From Kitasatospora sp. MAA4 (GTDB taxonomy: Bacteria > Actinomycetota > Actinomycetes > Streptomycetales > Streptomycetaceae), in contig NZ_JARZAI010000007.1 of assembly GCF_029893355.1 (NCBI RefSeq), positions 62,001 through 126,000 of the forward strand: a DNA stretch of 64,000 bases. The letters are read 5' to 3'. A program made the translations under genes and the position numbers. This document shows positions 48,219 to 57,018 of the stretch, piece by piece. The first letter of the stretch is position 1. Every line of letters begins with the position of its first letter. The notes below the pieces were generated by a model. The model worked only from the letters and a program-made list of their open reading frames with translations, was not told the DNA's origin and did no database searches.

Positions 48219-48884
48219 ATGCGGCGTTCGGGCGAGGGGCGACGGCTCCGACAGTGGCCGCGCGCGCTCTGGCGGTGGATCAGGTCCGCGCCGGGCACGT
48301 ACATCTGGCTGGCGATCCTGGCCGTCACCAGCTTCGTGGTGGCCCGGATCAGCCCGCAGAACCTCGACTGGTTCCTGGCCGGCCGCAGCACCAACCTCGA
48401 CCAGCTGCGCTCGCACCCGGTGCACGCGCTGGTGGCCAGCGCGATCTGGACCGAGCAGCCGTCCTTCCTCTTCTACTTCGTGATCTTCCACGTCTTCCAC
48501 GTCCCGGCCGAGCGCTGGTTGGGCACCCGGCGCTGGTTCACCGTCGCGGCGACGGCGCACGTGCTGGCGACGCTGATCAGCGAGGGCGTGGTCAGCGCCG
48601 GGATCCTGCACGGCCGGCTGCCCGCCAACCTGTCGAGCACCGTGGACGTCGGCGTCTCGTACGCGCTGGCCGGGGTCGAGGGCGTGCTGACCTACCGCTT
48701 CGCCGGCCGCTGGCGCTGGGTGTACGGGTCGGGCCTGCTGCTCTTCTACCTGGTCCCGCTGCTCACTTCGCACACCTTCACCGACCTGGGCCACTTCTGC
48801 TCGGTCCTGATCGGCCTGGCGTTCTATCCGATCACCCGCGGCCGGCCGACCTGGGACCCGCTGCGCTCGCTGCGGTCGTCGTAG
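48219..48884 (+). CDS. Rhomboid-like integral membrane protein (second copy in window)
   Basis: A 221-residue protein with about six membrane helices and a basic cytoplasmic N-terminus. S147 in DVGVSYALAG and H192 in DLGHFCSVLIG match the serine and histidine of the first rhomboid-like protein (S165/H211), spaced 45 residues apart here and 46 there. As in that protein, the motif is GVSY and not the classic GxSG. GATACT ends about 7 nt before the ATG and the only GGAGG lies too far upstream, so a leaderless mRNA is plausible. Protease activity is unproven. Confidence 0.8.
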   Translation: MRRSGEGRRLRQWPRALWRWIRSAPGTYIWLAILAVTSFVVARISPQNLDWFLAGRSTNLDQLRSHPVHALVASAIWTEQPSFLFYFVIFHVFHVPAERWLGTRRWFTVAATAHVLATLISEGVVSAGILHGRLPANLSSTVDVGVSYALAGVEGVLTYRFAGRWRWVYGSGLLLFYLVPLLTSHTFTDLGHFCSVLIGLAFYPITRGRPTWDPLRSLRSS

Positions 48885-48980
48885 TGCAGTCGTGGTGCAG
48901 TCGTGGTTCAGGAGTGCCTGACTCCGGTTGGTTCTCAGAAAGGGGGTCCCAAAGCTGCCGAGCTGCGAAAAGATGTCGCA

Positions 48981-50726
48981 ATGGCTGACGAACTGAACAC
49001 CTCCGGCGGCACCGGTACCACCCCCCGCCAGATCGCCGACGGCTACGTCCACGCACTGGCGCTCCTCGACCCGCTGACCGCGGTCTACCTCGGCATCAAC
49101 CCGGACGACGACCGGCTGCCGGACCTCTCCCCGCAGGGCCAGCAGGCCGTGGCCGACCTGGCCCGGCAGACCCTGGCGCAGCTGGACGCCGCCGAGGCGG
49201 CCGGACTGGGCGACGCCGCCGCCGACCCGGCGGCCGAGCGGCGCTGCGCGGTCCTGCTGCGCGAGCGGCTCAGCGCCGAACTCGGCGTCCACGACGCGGG
49301 GGAGGGCTACCGCGCGGTGCGCAACATGGGCTCGCCGCTGCACAGCCTGCGCGAGGTCTTCACTCTGCTGCCCACCGACACCGAGCAGGACTGGGCGCGA
49401 CTGGGCCGCCGGCTGGCCCGCGTCCCGCTGGCGATGGACCAGTACCGCGCCACGCTGGCCGAGGGCATCGAGCGCGGCCTGCTCTCCGGCCCGCGCCAGG
49501 TCAGCACGCTGATCGAGCAGATCGGGCAGTGGCTGGCCGCCGACCCGGCGGCCGAGGCCGCCGGGCCGACCGGCGGCTGGTTCGGCGACCTGGTCGCGCC
49601 GGCTCCCGCGTCGCTGCGCGCCGAGCTGACCGCCACCGCCGTCACCGTCGCCGGGAAGCTCGCCGAGCTGCGCGACTGGCTGGCGGAGGTCTACACGCCG
49701 GCCGTCGCGGACACCCCGGACACCATCGGCCGCACCCGCTACGCCCGCTGGGCCCGACAGTGGACGGGCGCCGACCTGGACCTCGACGAGGCGTACCGCT
49801 GGGCCTGGACGGAGTTCCACCAGCTGGACGGCGCGATGCGCGCCGAGGCGGAGAAGGTGCGGCCGGGCAGCACGCCGATGGAGGCGATGCGCTGGCTGGA
49901 GTCCGACGGCCCGGCGATCAAGGGCGAGGAGCAGATCCGGGTGTACCTCCAGGGCCTGCTGGACCGGGCGATCGAGGATCTGCAGGGCGTCCACTTCGAC
50001 CTGGCCGAGCCGGTCACCAAGGTGGAGTCGATGATCGCCCCCGCCGGCAGTGCGGCCGCGCCCTACTACACGGCGCCCTCGCTGGACTTCAGCCGTCCGG
50101 GCCGCACCTGGTACCCCACCCAGGGACTGGAGTCCTTCCCGACCTGGGACCTGGTGAGCACCTGGTACCACGAGGGCGTCCCCGGCCACCATCTCCAGCT
50201 CGCGCAGTGGAACTACGTCGCCGACAGCCTCTCCACCTACCAGGTCAGCCTCGGCGGGATCAGCGCCAACGTCGAGGGCTGGGCGCTGTACGCCGAGCGC
50301 CTGATGGACGAGCTCGGCTACCTCACCGACCCCGGCCACCGCCTCGGCTACCTCAACGCCCAGATGATGCGGGCGCTGCGGGTGATCGTCGACATCGGCA
50401 TGCACGTCGGCCTGGACTTCCCCGCGGACTCGCCGTACCAGCCCGGCGAGCTGATGACGCCGGACGCGGCCCGCGAGTTCTTCGGCCGCTACTGCGGTCT
50501 GGCCCCCGCCTACCTGGACAGCGAGTTGACCCGCTACCTCGGCATGCCCGGCCAGGCGATCGGTTACAAGCTGGGCGAGCGCGCCTGGCTGACCGGCCGG
50601 GCCGCCGCGCGGGCGGCGCACGAGGCGCGCGGCGAGGAGTTCGACCTCAAGGCCTGGCACATGGCCGCGCTCTCGCAGGGGTCGTTGGGGCTGGACGACC
50701 TGGTCGCGGCGCTCTCGGAGATCTAG
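48981..50726 (+). CDS. DUF885 protein, probable metallopeptidase-like
   Basis: A 581-residue DUF885 protein. The core motif is HEGVPGHHLQLA (H397, E398, H403), a metal-site pattern like that of M1/M3-related zinc peptidases with an inserted Gly-Val-Pro. EGWALYAERL follows and supplies a further Glu. DUF885 is a large family of zinc-type hydrolases without a settled substrate. No signal peptide is visible, so it is probably cytoplasmic. ATG at 48981 has only a weak ribosome site. It follows the rhomboid-like gene on the same strand. Confidence 0.85.
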   Translation: MADELNTSGGTGTTPRQIADGYVHALALLDPLTAVYLGINPDDDRLPDLSPQGQQAVADLARQTLAQLDAAEAAGLGDAAADPAAERRCAVLLRERLSAELGVHDAGEGYRAVRNMGSPLHSLREVFTLLPTDTEQDWARLGRRLARVPLAMDQYRATLAEGIERGLLSGPRQVSTLIEQIGQWLAADPAAEAAGPTGGWFGDLVAPAPASLRAELTATAVTVAGKLAELRDWLAEVYTPAVADTPDTIGRTRYARWARQWTGADLDLDEAYRWAWTEFHQLDGAMRAEAEKVRPGSTPMEAMRWLESDGPAIKGEEQIRVYLQGLLDRAIEDLQGVHFDLAEPVTKVESMIAPAGSAAAPYYTAPSLDFSRPGRTWYPTQGLESFPTWDLVSTWYHEGVPGHHLQLAQWNYVADSLSTYQVSLGGISANVEGWALYAERLMDELGYLTDPGHRLGYLNAQMMRALRVIVDIGMHVGLDFPADSPYQPGELMTPDAAREFFGRYCGLAPAYLDSELTRYLGMPGQAIGYKLGERAWLTGRAAARAAHEARGEEFDLKAWHMAALSQGSLGLDDLVAALSEI

Positions 50727-50789
50727 AGAAGGTAAAAAATATAAGGTGAATGTCTGATTAATCCGGCTATGTGAGGAAACGGCTTGCCC

Positions 50790-50844
50790 CTCGCCGATCG
50801 GCGAGCTTCCCTGGAGGGCAGTGCCGTCCGCGCACGCGGACGGC
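50790..50844 (+). promoter_or_regulatory. Two hairpins in the MFS leader
   Basis: CTCGCCGATCGGCGAG (50790-50805) is a perfect 16-bp palindrome and GCCGTCCGCG-CA-CGCGGACGGC (50823-50844) a perfect 10-bp stem. The second ends 9 nt before the Shine-Dalgarno GGAAGG (50854-50859). Upstream, 50733-50764 is AT-rich for this genome and may hold the promoter. A regulated leader is possible. Confidence 0.45.
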
Positions 50845-50866
50845 CTCCCGTCCGGAAGGCTCTGCC

Positions 50867-52375
50867 GTGTCTTCGCACCAAGCAGCCGCAGCCGTCGACC
50901 AGGGGCCGGACCCCCGCCGCTGGAAGGCGCTGGCGGTCATCGCCGTCGCTCAGCTGATGATCGTGCTCGACATCACCATCGTGAACATCGCGCTCCCGTC
51001 CGCGCAGAAGGACCTCGGAATCTCCAACGGCGACCGGCAGTGGGTGATCACCGCCTACACGCTGGCCTTCGGTGGCCTGCTGCTGCTCGGCGGCCGCGTC
51101 GGTGACCTCTTCGGGCGCAAACGCACCTTCGTGATCGGGCTGCTGGGCTTCGCCGGGGCCTCCGCCCTCGGCGGCGCCTCGGTCAGCCCCATCATGCTGT
51201 TCGCCTCGCGAGCCCTGCAGGGCGGTTTCGGCGCGCTGCTCGCGCCCTCGGCCCTCGGCCTGCTCTCCACGACCTTCAGCAATCCCAAGGAACGCAGCAC
51301 GGCGTTCGGCATCTTCGGTGCCATCGCCGGCGGCGGCAGCGCGATCGGCTTCATCGCCGGCGGCTTTCTGACCGAGTTCCTGAACTGGCGCTGGTGCCTG
51401 TTCGTCAACGTCCCGATCGCCATCGGTGCGGCCCTCGCCGCGTTCCGGCTGCTCAAGCGCGACTTCATCGCCAAGGGCACCCGGGTCAGGCTCGACCTGC
51501 CAGGCGCCTTCCTGGGCTGCGGCGGCCTGCTCGCCATCGTGTACGGGACCTCCGAGGCGGAGTCGCGCGGCTGGGCCGACTCGCTCGTGCTGGGCTGCCT
51601 GATCGGCGGCGGACTGCTGCTCGTCCTCTTCGCCCTGGTCGAGCGGCGCACCGACCACGCCCTGCTGCCGATGCACATCGTCGCGGACCGCAACCGCGGC
51701 GGCGCGGCGCTCTCGGTGGGCCTGGCCGTGGTGGGCCTGTTCGGACTCTTCCTGTTCCTGACCTACTACCTGCAGGTGATCAAGGGCTTCTCGCCGCTGC
51801 TGACCGGCGTCGCCTTCCTGCCGATGACCGCCGCGATCATCAGCAGCTCGACCGGCCTGGCGGCCCGGCTGATGACCCGGGTGCCATCGCGGAACCTGAT
51901 CGTGCCGGGCCTGCTGCTGGCCGCCTGCGGGATGGCCTGGCTCACCCAGCTCACGGTGAGCAGCCCGTACGCCGCCAGTGTGCTGCCGGCCGAGATCCTG
52001 CTCGGCACCGGCATGGGCATGGTGTTCATGCCCTCGATGAGCCTGGCCACGCTGGGCGTCGCCCCGAACGAGACGGGTGCGGCCGCGGCGACCATCAACT
52101 CCGCCCAGCAGGTCGGCGGCTCGATCGGCACGGCGCTGCTGAACACCATCGCGGCCAGTGCCACCACCGCGTACCTGGTCGGGCGGAACGCCGGCGACCA
52201 TGCGGTCCAGAACGTCGCGGCGGTGCACGGCTACGTGGTGGCGACCTGGGTCGCGCTGGGCATCCTGCTGTTCGCGGCCGTGCTGTCGTTCTTCATGGTG
52301 AACCACCGGCCCGCCCCCGGGGAGGCCACCGGCGAGAGCGCCGAGGCCTCGGTGGAGGCGCTCGCCGAGTCGTGA
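50867..52375 (+). CDS. MFS exporter, DHA2 (14-TMS) family
   Basis: A 502-residue drug:H+ antiporter-type protein with VLDITIVNIALPSAQKDL at helix 1, GGRVGDLFGRKR (motif A), RALQGGFGALLAPSALGL and about 14 membrane helices. GTG at 50867 is preferred because GGAAGG lies 7 nt upstream. It follows an unusually structured leader. It differs from the MarR-linked exporter at 28787. A MarR- or TetR-type gene is not adjacent, so the regulator is unknown. Confidence 0.92.
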   Translation: MSSHQAAAAVDQGPDPRRWKALAVIAVAQLMIVLDITIVNIALPSAQKDLGISNGDRQWVITAYTLAFGGLLLLGGRVGDLFGRKRTFVIGLLGFAGASALGGASVSPIMLFASRALQGGFGALLAPSALGLLSTTFSNPKERSTAFGIFGAIAGGGSAIGFIAGGFLTEFLNWRWCLFVNVPIAIGAALAAFRLLKRDFIAKGTRVRLDLPGAFLGCGGLLAIVYGTSEAESRGWADSLVLGCLIGGGLLLVLFALVERRTDHALLPMHIVADRNRGGAALSVGLAVVGLFGLFLFLTYYLQVIKGFSPLLTGVAFLPMTAAIISSSTGLAARLMTRVPSRNLIVPGLLLAACGMAWLTQLTVSSPYAASVLPAEILLGTGMGMVFMPSMSLATLGVAPNETGAAAATINSAQQVGGSIGTALLNTIAASATTAYLVGRNAGDHAVQNVAAVHGYVVATWVALGILLFAAVLSFFMVNHRPAPGEATGESAEASVEALAES

Positions 52376-52388
52376 CCCACTCCTCCTG

Positions 52389-52430
52389 AGCTCCTCCGGC
52401 CCGCTTGCGCGGCAACCGGAGGAGCTTTCT
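52389..52430 (+). terminator. Stem-loop terminator
   Basis: AGCTCCTCCGG (52389-52399) pairs perfectly with CCGGAGGAGCT (52416-52426), followed by TTTCT, 13 bp after the MFS stop. Confidence 0.75.
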
Positions 52431-52498
52431 GTTCCCCGCACGCCTCCCGACTCTTCTCAGCAGCTGGTGGGAGGGGTCATGATGATCCCTGGTTAACG

Positions 52499-52550
52499 CG
52501 CGTGAACGAATGTGGGTCAACGCGAACGAACGCGAACGAACGTGGGCGAA
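52499..52550 (+). repeat. Short direct repeats of a GAACGAA core
   Basis: The unit CGCGAACGAA occurs twice in tandem (around 52521-52540), with a related CGTGAACGAA at the start and CGTGGGCGAA after. They lie ~165 bp upstream of the protease gene in an otherwise geneless stretch. Repeated binding sites or slippage products are both possible. Confidence 0.45.
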
Positions 52551-52713
52551 GGGGCGGGTCCAGGCGGAGGATTCTCAGACGGATCTCAGCAGGGGATCAT
52601 CCGGTGTCGAGTCGGGCGGGGAATAGTCAGAACGTAGCCAGGCGCCGAACTGAAGGTGCCGACCAGCCGGTCAAGCCGGGGCCGCCGATCGTGGGGCAGG
52701 AGTCAGTTACCTG

Positions 52714-53718
52714 ATGATCACTCAGCAGCGTGGGCGCCGTACGGAACATCGCTTCTCCTTCCGGCCTGTCGTGTTCGCCGCGCTGGTGGCCGTCGTCATC
52801 GTCGCCGCCATAGCGGGAGTCGGGACGCTCACGTCGGACGCCAACGCCTCCGCCCGGACCGCCGCCAAGCTGAGCGCCTTCTCGACGACGACTGCCTCGT
52901 CCGCGCCGCCGACGCCGACGCCGACGCCGACGCCCAGCCCTACGCCGACGCCGACCCCCACGCCTACGCCGACCCCCACGCCGACGCCGACGCCGTCACC
53001 CACGCCGACCCCCACTCCCACTCCCACGCCGACGCCGACGTTGATGCCCCCGCCCGAGGCCGGTGCCGCGCTGGACACCACGCAGACCGCAGCCGTCACC
53101 ACCGAGGCCAACCGGGTCGGCGCGCTCTTCGCCGGCGCCGTCTCGACCAACAGCCACTTCTGCACGGCGAGCGTGGTGCACAGCTCGACCCGCAACCTGC
53201 TGCTCACCGCGGCCCACTGCGTCAGCTCCCCGACCGGCGTCACCTTCGTCCCCGGCTTCCGCAACGGCCAGACGCCGTTCGGCAGTTGGCAGGTCACCCA
53301 GGTCTTCACCACCAAGGGCTGGCAGCAGAGCAGCGACCCGGACCAGGACTTCGCCTTCCTGGAGGTGGCCCCCCTGAACGGCCGGCAGATCGAGGACGTG
53401 GTCGGGGGCAGCCCGCTCGGCACCAACGCGGGCTTCAACGACACCGTCCGCATCTACGGCTACCCGTCCAGCTCGGACACCCCGCTGCTCTGCTCCAACA
53501 CCACCGCCCAGTTCAGCGCCTACCAGCGGGTCATCAACTGCCCGTCCTACTCCGGCGGCACCAGTGGCGGCCCCTGGATCAGCACCGTCACGGGCGCCGT
53601 CACCGGGATCATCGGTGGCTACCAGCAGGGCGGCAACACCGACGACACGTCCTACACCGCCTACTTCGACGGCACGATTGCCAACCTCTACCAGACGGCG
53701 GTCTCCTCATCCTCCTGA
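52714..53718 (+). CDS. Trypsin-like serine protease with (PT)n linker
   Basis: A 334-residue secreted S1-type protease. An N-terminal hydrophobic segment (residues ~19-40) serves as signal or membrane anchor, followed by 22 Pro-Thr/Ser dipeptides (residues 66-109), then the protease domain with H168 (TAAHC), D212 (DPDQDF) and S284 (GGTSGGPW). The long PT region is a rigid wall-spanning or O-mannosylated linker, so a surface-tethered enzyme is likely. The Shine-Dalgarno is weak (AGGAG about 15 nt upstream). It abuts the convergent DUF4360 gene. Confidence 0.9.
   Translation: MITQQRGRRTEHRFSFRPVVFAALVAVVIVAAIAGVGTLTSDANASARTAAKLSAFSTTTASSAPPTPTPTPTPSPTPTPTPTPTPTPTPTPTPSPTPTPTPTPTPTPTLMPPPEAGAALDTTQTAAVTTEANRVGALFAGAVSTNSHFCTASVVHSSTRNLLLTAAHCVSSPTGVTFVPGFRNGQTPFGSWQVTQVFTTKGWQQSSDPDQDFAFLEVAPLNGRQIEDVVGGSPLGTNAGFNDTVRIYGYPSSSDTPLLCSNTTAQFSAYQRVINCPSYSGGTSGGPWISTVTGAVTGIIGGYQQGGNTDDTSYTAYFDGTIANLYQTAVSSSS
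52909..53040 (+). repeat. 132-bp CCNACG-type array coding (PT)20(PS)2
   Basis: A hexanucleotide-like array with synonymous variation (CCGACG, CCCACG, CCCACT). The synonymous changes show it is old enough to have diverged, but its length could still vary by slippage. Confidence 0.9.
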
Positions 53719-54378
53719 TCAGCGCGGGCAGGGCTCCCAGCTGAGGTGGTAGACGGTGGTGAGGCTGCCGTCCGTGGAGTCCATGGTCATGAAGCTGGTC
53801 GTGGTGGTCGGGTCCGAGGAGCCGAGGTTGACGTTCAGCTGCGTGTTGATCTCCAGGTCGCGGGTCGCGCCACAGGGCGCGTAGACCAGCGAGGCGACCC
53901 CGGTGGTGTCGGTGGCCTGCCAGTCGTCGTCCATCGGGCCGGCGAACGAGTGGGCGGCGTAGGCGGTCTGCGGGTCTCCCTGGAAGTAGTAGTTCGCCTG
54001 CTCCCGCGCGCCCGCGCCGGTCGCGAGGTAGGCGTAGCCGCGGTAGTCGGCCTCGGCGATGGCGTACGTGAACCCCTGCGGCGCGTGCACCCGGACGTCG
54101 AGCTGGCAGTTCTTGCGGAAGTCGGTCGGGTGGGCGCCCAGGCCGACCTCGGCGAGGTAGTCGCTGTAGGTCACGGTGAACGCGGTGTCGTCGGGGGACA
54201 CCGCGACCGCGGCCGTCCCGGACGGACAGCCCGATCCGTTGACCGTCACCAGCCCGATGGTGAAGCCGCCGGGCGGGGTGACGTCGCCGGGCCGCGAAGC
54301 CTGGGCGGCGCTGCTGAGGAAGAGCGAGGAGGCGAGCAGCGACACAGCCGCGCCGCCGATGGCCAATCCACGAAACAT
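53719..54378 (-). CDS. Secreted DUF4360 protein
   Basis: A 219-residue protein with signal peptide (LLASSLFLSSAAQAS, cleavage near residue 27). The mature part carries the DUF4360 features FTVTYSDYLAEVG, FRKNCQLDVRVHAPQGFTYAIAEADYRGYA and Cys pairs. DUF4360 proteins are secreted and of unknown function; some fungal relatives are PR-1-like/surface proteins. Stop codons of this gene and the convergent protease gene are exactly adjacent (53718/53719). ATG at 54378 follows GAAGGGAAG. Confidence 0.87.
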   Translation of the reverse strand: MFRGLAIGGAAVSLLASSLFLSSAAQASRPGDVTPPGGFTIGLVTVNGSGCPSGTAAVAVSPDDTAFTVTYSDYLAEVGLGAHPTDFRKNCQLDVRVHAPQGFTYAIAEADYRGYAYLATGAGAREQANYYFQGDPQTAYAAHSFAGPMDDDWQATDTTGVASLVYAPCGATRDLEINTQLNVNLGSSDPTTTTSFMTMDSTDGSLTTVYHLSWEPCPR

Positions 54379-54504
54379 GGGGCTTCCCTTCGCTGGAACT
54401 GACGAGTCCATGACAATCAAGCTCTCGGTCCGTTCCCCCGTGGAGTGCTCGCAGCCTAGGTCTCCCGCCACGCCCCCCACAGCGCCACTTCCGGCCATTG
54501 CTCG

Positions 54505-55455
54505 CTACCCTGCGCGACCGCCGCCGCCCTCGCCGCCCTCGCCGCCCGCTTGTGCGAGTGCGGCGCGCAGCCAGTCGTGGGTGGCGCCGGGGGTCGGCCG
54601 CGAGGGGCCGGACAGCTCGGCGGTGAGCTGCCAGTACCCGTCGATCCGCGGGTCCGCGGCGAGCACGCCGCTCAACCGGCGGCGGAACGCGGGCGTGTCG
54701 CGGGTGCCGCCCGCCTGGGCGTAGGCGGCGACGAAGCAGTCGAGGGCCTGGCCCGGGTGCGGCGCCCGTTGGGTCAACAGGTCCGCGGATGCCAGCGCGT
54801 ACGCCTCGCTGAGACCGTCGTACAGCACGTCCGCACGGTAGCCCCCGCCGGACCGGTGCGCCGCGGGTTGGCCGGCGGCGGCATCGGTTCCGACGCAGGG
54901 CGCGGAGACGAAGGCGTGCAGCCGGGCGAAGGCCAGCACCTGGGCCGGGGACGGGTCGTCCGGCGGCTGCGGCACCGCCTGATCGAGAACCGAGGAGACC
55001 ACTCGACGCGGGAGTCGCGCCGGCAGCCAGCGCCGCCAGAAGCCGGCCAGTGCCGCCGTGCTGGGCGGTGCGGAGACCCCTCCGACCAGGCGGAGCCGGT
55101 CGAGGCGTTCCTCGGGGGTGCAGTCCCGCAGTGACCGGAGCGCGGCCTCCTGCCAGCGCAGGGCGGCCAACTGCGATCCCACCTCGCGCAGTTGACCTGC
55201 GACGATGTCCTCCAGTGCGTCCGCAGGCCCGTCCTCCAGCACCTTGGCGACGTCGGGGACGGGCAGCCCGAGGGCGCGCAACGACCGGATCGTCCGGAGC
55301 CGTTCGAGCGCCGGCGGACCGTACCGCCGGTGGCCGCCGCTGCTGCGAGCGGCTTCGGGCAGCAGCCCGCGGTCCGAGTAGAAGCGGACCGTCTTGACCG
55401 TGACCCCGGCGCGCTCGGCGAGCTCTCCGATGGTCCACATACCTGCGTGGGACAC
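54505..55455 (-). CDS. MerR-family regulator
   Basis: A 316-residue MerR regulator. The N-terminal domain TIGELAERAGVTVKTVRFYS and GGHRRYGPPALERLRTIRSL is canonical. The C-terminal ~200 residues form a large effector domain with a TipAS-like helical character. GTG at 55455 has GGGAGG 8 nt upstream; the ATG at 55440 would omit five residues. It probably activates the divergent alpha/beta hydrolase gene through a 19-bp-spacer promoter. Confidence 0.92.
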   Translation of the reverse strand: MSHAGMWTIGELAERAGVTVKTVRFYSDRGLLPEAARSSGGHRRYGPPALERLRTIRSLRALGLPVPDVAKVLEDGPADALEDIVAGQLREVGSQLAALRWQEAALRSLRDCTPEERLDRLRLVGGVSAPPSTAALAGFWRRWLPARLPRRVVSSVLDQAVPQPPDDPSPAQVLAFARLHAFVSAPCVGTDAAAGQPAAHRSGGGYRADVLYDGLSEAYALASADLLTQRAPHPGQALDCFVAAYAQAGGTRDTPAFRRRLSGVLAADPRIDGYWQLTAELSGPSRPTPGATHDWLRAALAQAGGEGGEGGGGRAG

Positions 55456-55458
55456 GAC

Positions 55459-55489
55459 TTGAACCTCCCTCAGGGGGAGTTCCTACGGT
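55459..55489 (+). promoter_or_regulatory. MerR-type promoter of the hydrolase gene (19-bp spacer)
   Basis: TTGAAC (55459-55464) and TACGGT (55484-55489) are separated by exactly 19 bp, the lengthened spacer that MerR-family activators correct by twisting DNA. A dyad CTCCC-TCAGG-GGGAG (55465-55479) lies within the spacer, where MerR binds. The promoter points to the gene at 55522 and overlaps the merR start. Confidence 0.75.
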
Positions 55490-55521
55490 AGCGACGACCC
55501 GCTGACCGTGAGGAGACGTTC

Positions 55522-56994
55522 ATGACGACATTCGTCCTGGTACCCGGTGCCCACACCGGAGGCTGGATCTGGGAGGAGGTGGCCGCCGGGCTGCGGGAGT
55601 CCGGGGCCGAGGCGCATCCGGTGACCTTCGACGCCGCCGGACCGGACACCGACCTGGCCACGCACGCCGCGGAACTGGTCCAGCTGATCGACGCGATCGA
55701 CGCGAGCGAGGCGCCGGAGGTGGTGCTGGTCGGCCACTGCTACGGCATCCATCCGGCGCTGGGTGCCGCGTCCCGGCGACCCGAGCGGATCGCCCGGATC
55801 GTCCACCTGGACGTCGGCATCCCGCAGGACGGCGACCCGCCGCTCCAGCTGCTGCGTGCGCAGCTGGGTGACTGGAACCCGGAGAGCTCCGATCGGCTGA
55901 TCCCGCCTCCCACCCTCGACGGATGGCAGCGCTGGGGGAGTACGGCCGACCTCCCCGCACCCGCACTGGCCCGGCTGACCAGCCTCGCCACACCCCAACC
56001 GCTGCGCACGCTCACCCAGCCGCTGCGGCTGTCGGACGCGGCCCGCGCGCTGCCGACCACCGGCGTCCTGTGCACGGGCAACGGCGCGACCATCGCCACG
56101 GTCGAGGCCCGGGTGAGGCTGGGCGACCCCGACCTGAAGGTGCTCACCGAGCCCCGGGTGACCCTGCTCGAACTCGACTCCGGGCACTGGCCGATGCTCT
56201 CCCGACCCGCCGAACTGGCCGAGCTGCTGCTGCGGGCCGCCGCCGGAGAAGGGCACCGGGTGACCGAGGCGGCCGACGAAGTCCCCGCACACCTGCGCCC
56301 CTTCCTGCTCGACGTACCGCAGCGCCCTCGCGAGCGCCTGGGACACGTCGACCTGCACCTCCCCGACGCCGACCACCCGCGCCCCGCCGTGCTCTTCGTC
56401 CACGGCGGTCCGCTGCCCGCCGGCACGCGTCCTTCGGACTGGCCCACCTTCGTCGGCTACGGCCAGTACGTGGCGAACCGGGGAGCGGTCGGCGCCGCCG
56501 TGAACCACCGACTGCACGGCCTCACCGACTTCCACCGCGCCGCCGAGGACGTGGCCGCGGCCGTCGACCTCCTACGGGCCGACCCGCGCGTGGACGCCGA
56601 ACGCATCGCCCTCTGGTTCTTCTCCGGCGGCGGCCTGCTCTCGGCCGACTGGCTCGCCGCACCCCCGCCCTGGCTGAAGTGCGTCGCAGCCAACTACCCC
56701 GTCCTCGCACCACCCCCCAACTGGGGCCTCGCCGCCACCCGCTTCCACCCCGCCACCGCCCTGCGCACCGCCGGCCGCCTCCCTGTCGTCCTCACCCGCC
56801 CAGCCCTGGACTACCCCGAATTCGCCGCCACCGTCGACACCTTCCTCGCCGCCGCCCACACCCACGGCACCCCCGTCGACACCATCGAGATCCCAGGCGC
56901 CCACCACGCCTTCGAATCCCTGGACCACACCCCCGAGTCCCGCGCCGCCGTAACCCGAGCAGTCCACCTCGTCCTGACCCACCTGGCGAGCTGA
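55522..56994 (+). CDS. Fused double alpha/beta-hydrolase protein
   Basis: A 490-residue protein made of two alpha/beta hydrolase domains. Domain 1 (about 1-245) begins FVLVPGAHTGGWIWEEV and has the nucleophile elbow GHCYG with Cys C73 in place of Ser, plus a late SGHWPM histidine. Domain 2 (about 260-490) has an HGGP oxyanion hole and a FFSGGG elbow with S368 and GAHHAFE. Single-domain members are ~250-290 residues. The downstream part uses C-rich codons (ACC, GCC, CAC) far more than domain 1, suggesting a separate origin. It is under the MerR promoter. Substrate unknown. Confidence 0.82.
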   Translation: MTTFVLVPGAHTGGWIWEEVAAGLRESGAEAHPVTFDAAGPDTDLATHAAELVQLIDAIDASEAPEVVLVGHCYGIHPALGAASRRPERIARIVHLDVGIPQDGDPPLQLLRAQLGDWNPESSDRLIPPPTLDGWQRWGSTADLPAPALARLTSLATPQPLRTLTQPLRLSDAARALPTTGVLCTGNGATIATVEARVRLGDPDLKVLTEPRVTLLELDSGHWPMLSRPAELAELLLRAAAGEGHRVTEAADEVPAHLRPFLLDVPQRPRERLGHVDLHLPDADHPRPAVLFVHGGPLPAGTRPSDWPTFVGYGQYVANRGAVGAAVNHRLHGLTDFHRAAEDVAAAVDLLRADPRVDAERIALWFFSGGGLLSADWLAAPPPWLKCVAANYPVLAPPPNWGLAATRFHPATALRTAGRLPVVLTRPALDYPEFAATVDTFLAAAHTHGTPVDTIEIPGAHHAFESLDHTPESRAAVTRAVHLVLTHLAS

Positions 56995-57018
56995 GGACTC
57001 ACTCCGAAGCGATGGAGC

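Noticed and set aside
52909..53040. CCNACG array read as a CRISPR-like or satellite repeat
   Set aside because: It is an in-frame Pro-Thr coding repeat inside the protease gene with no spacers.
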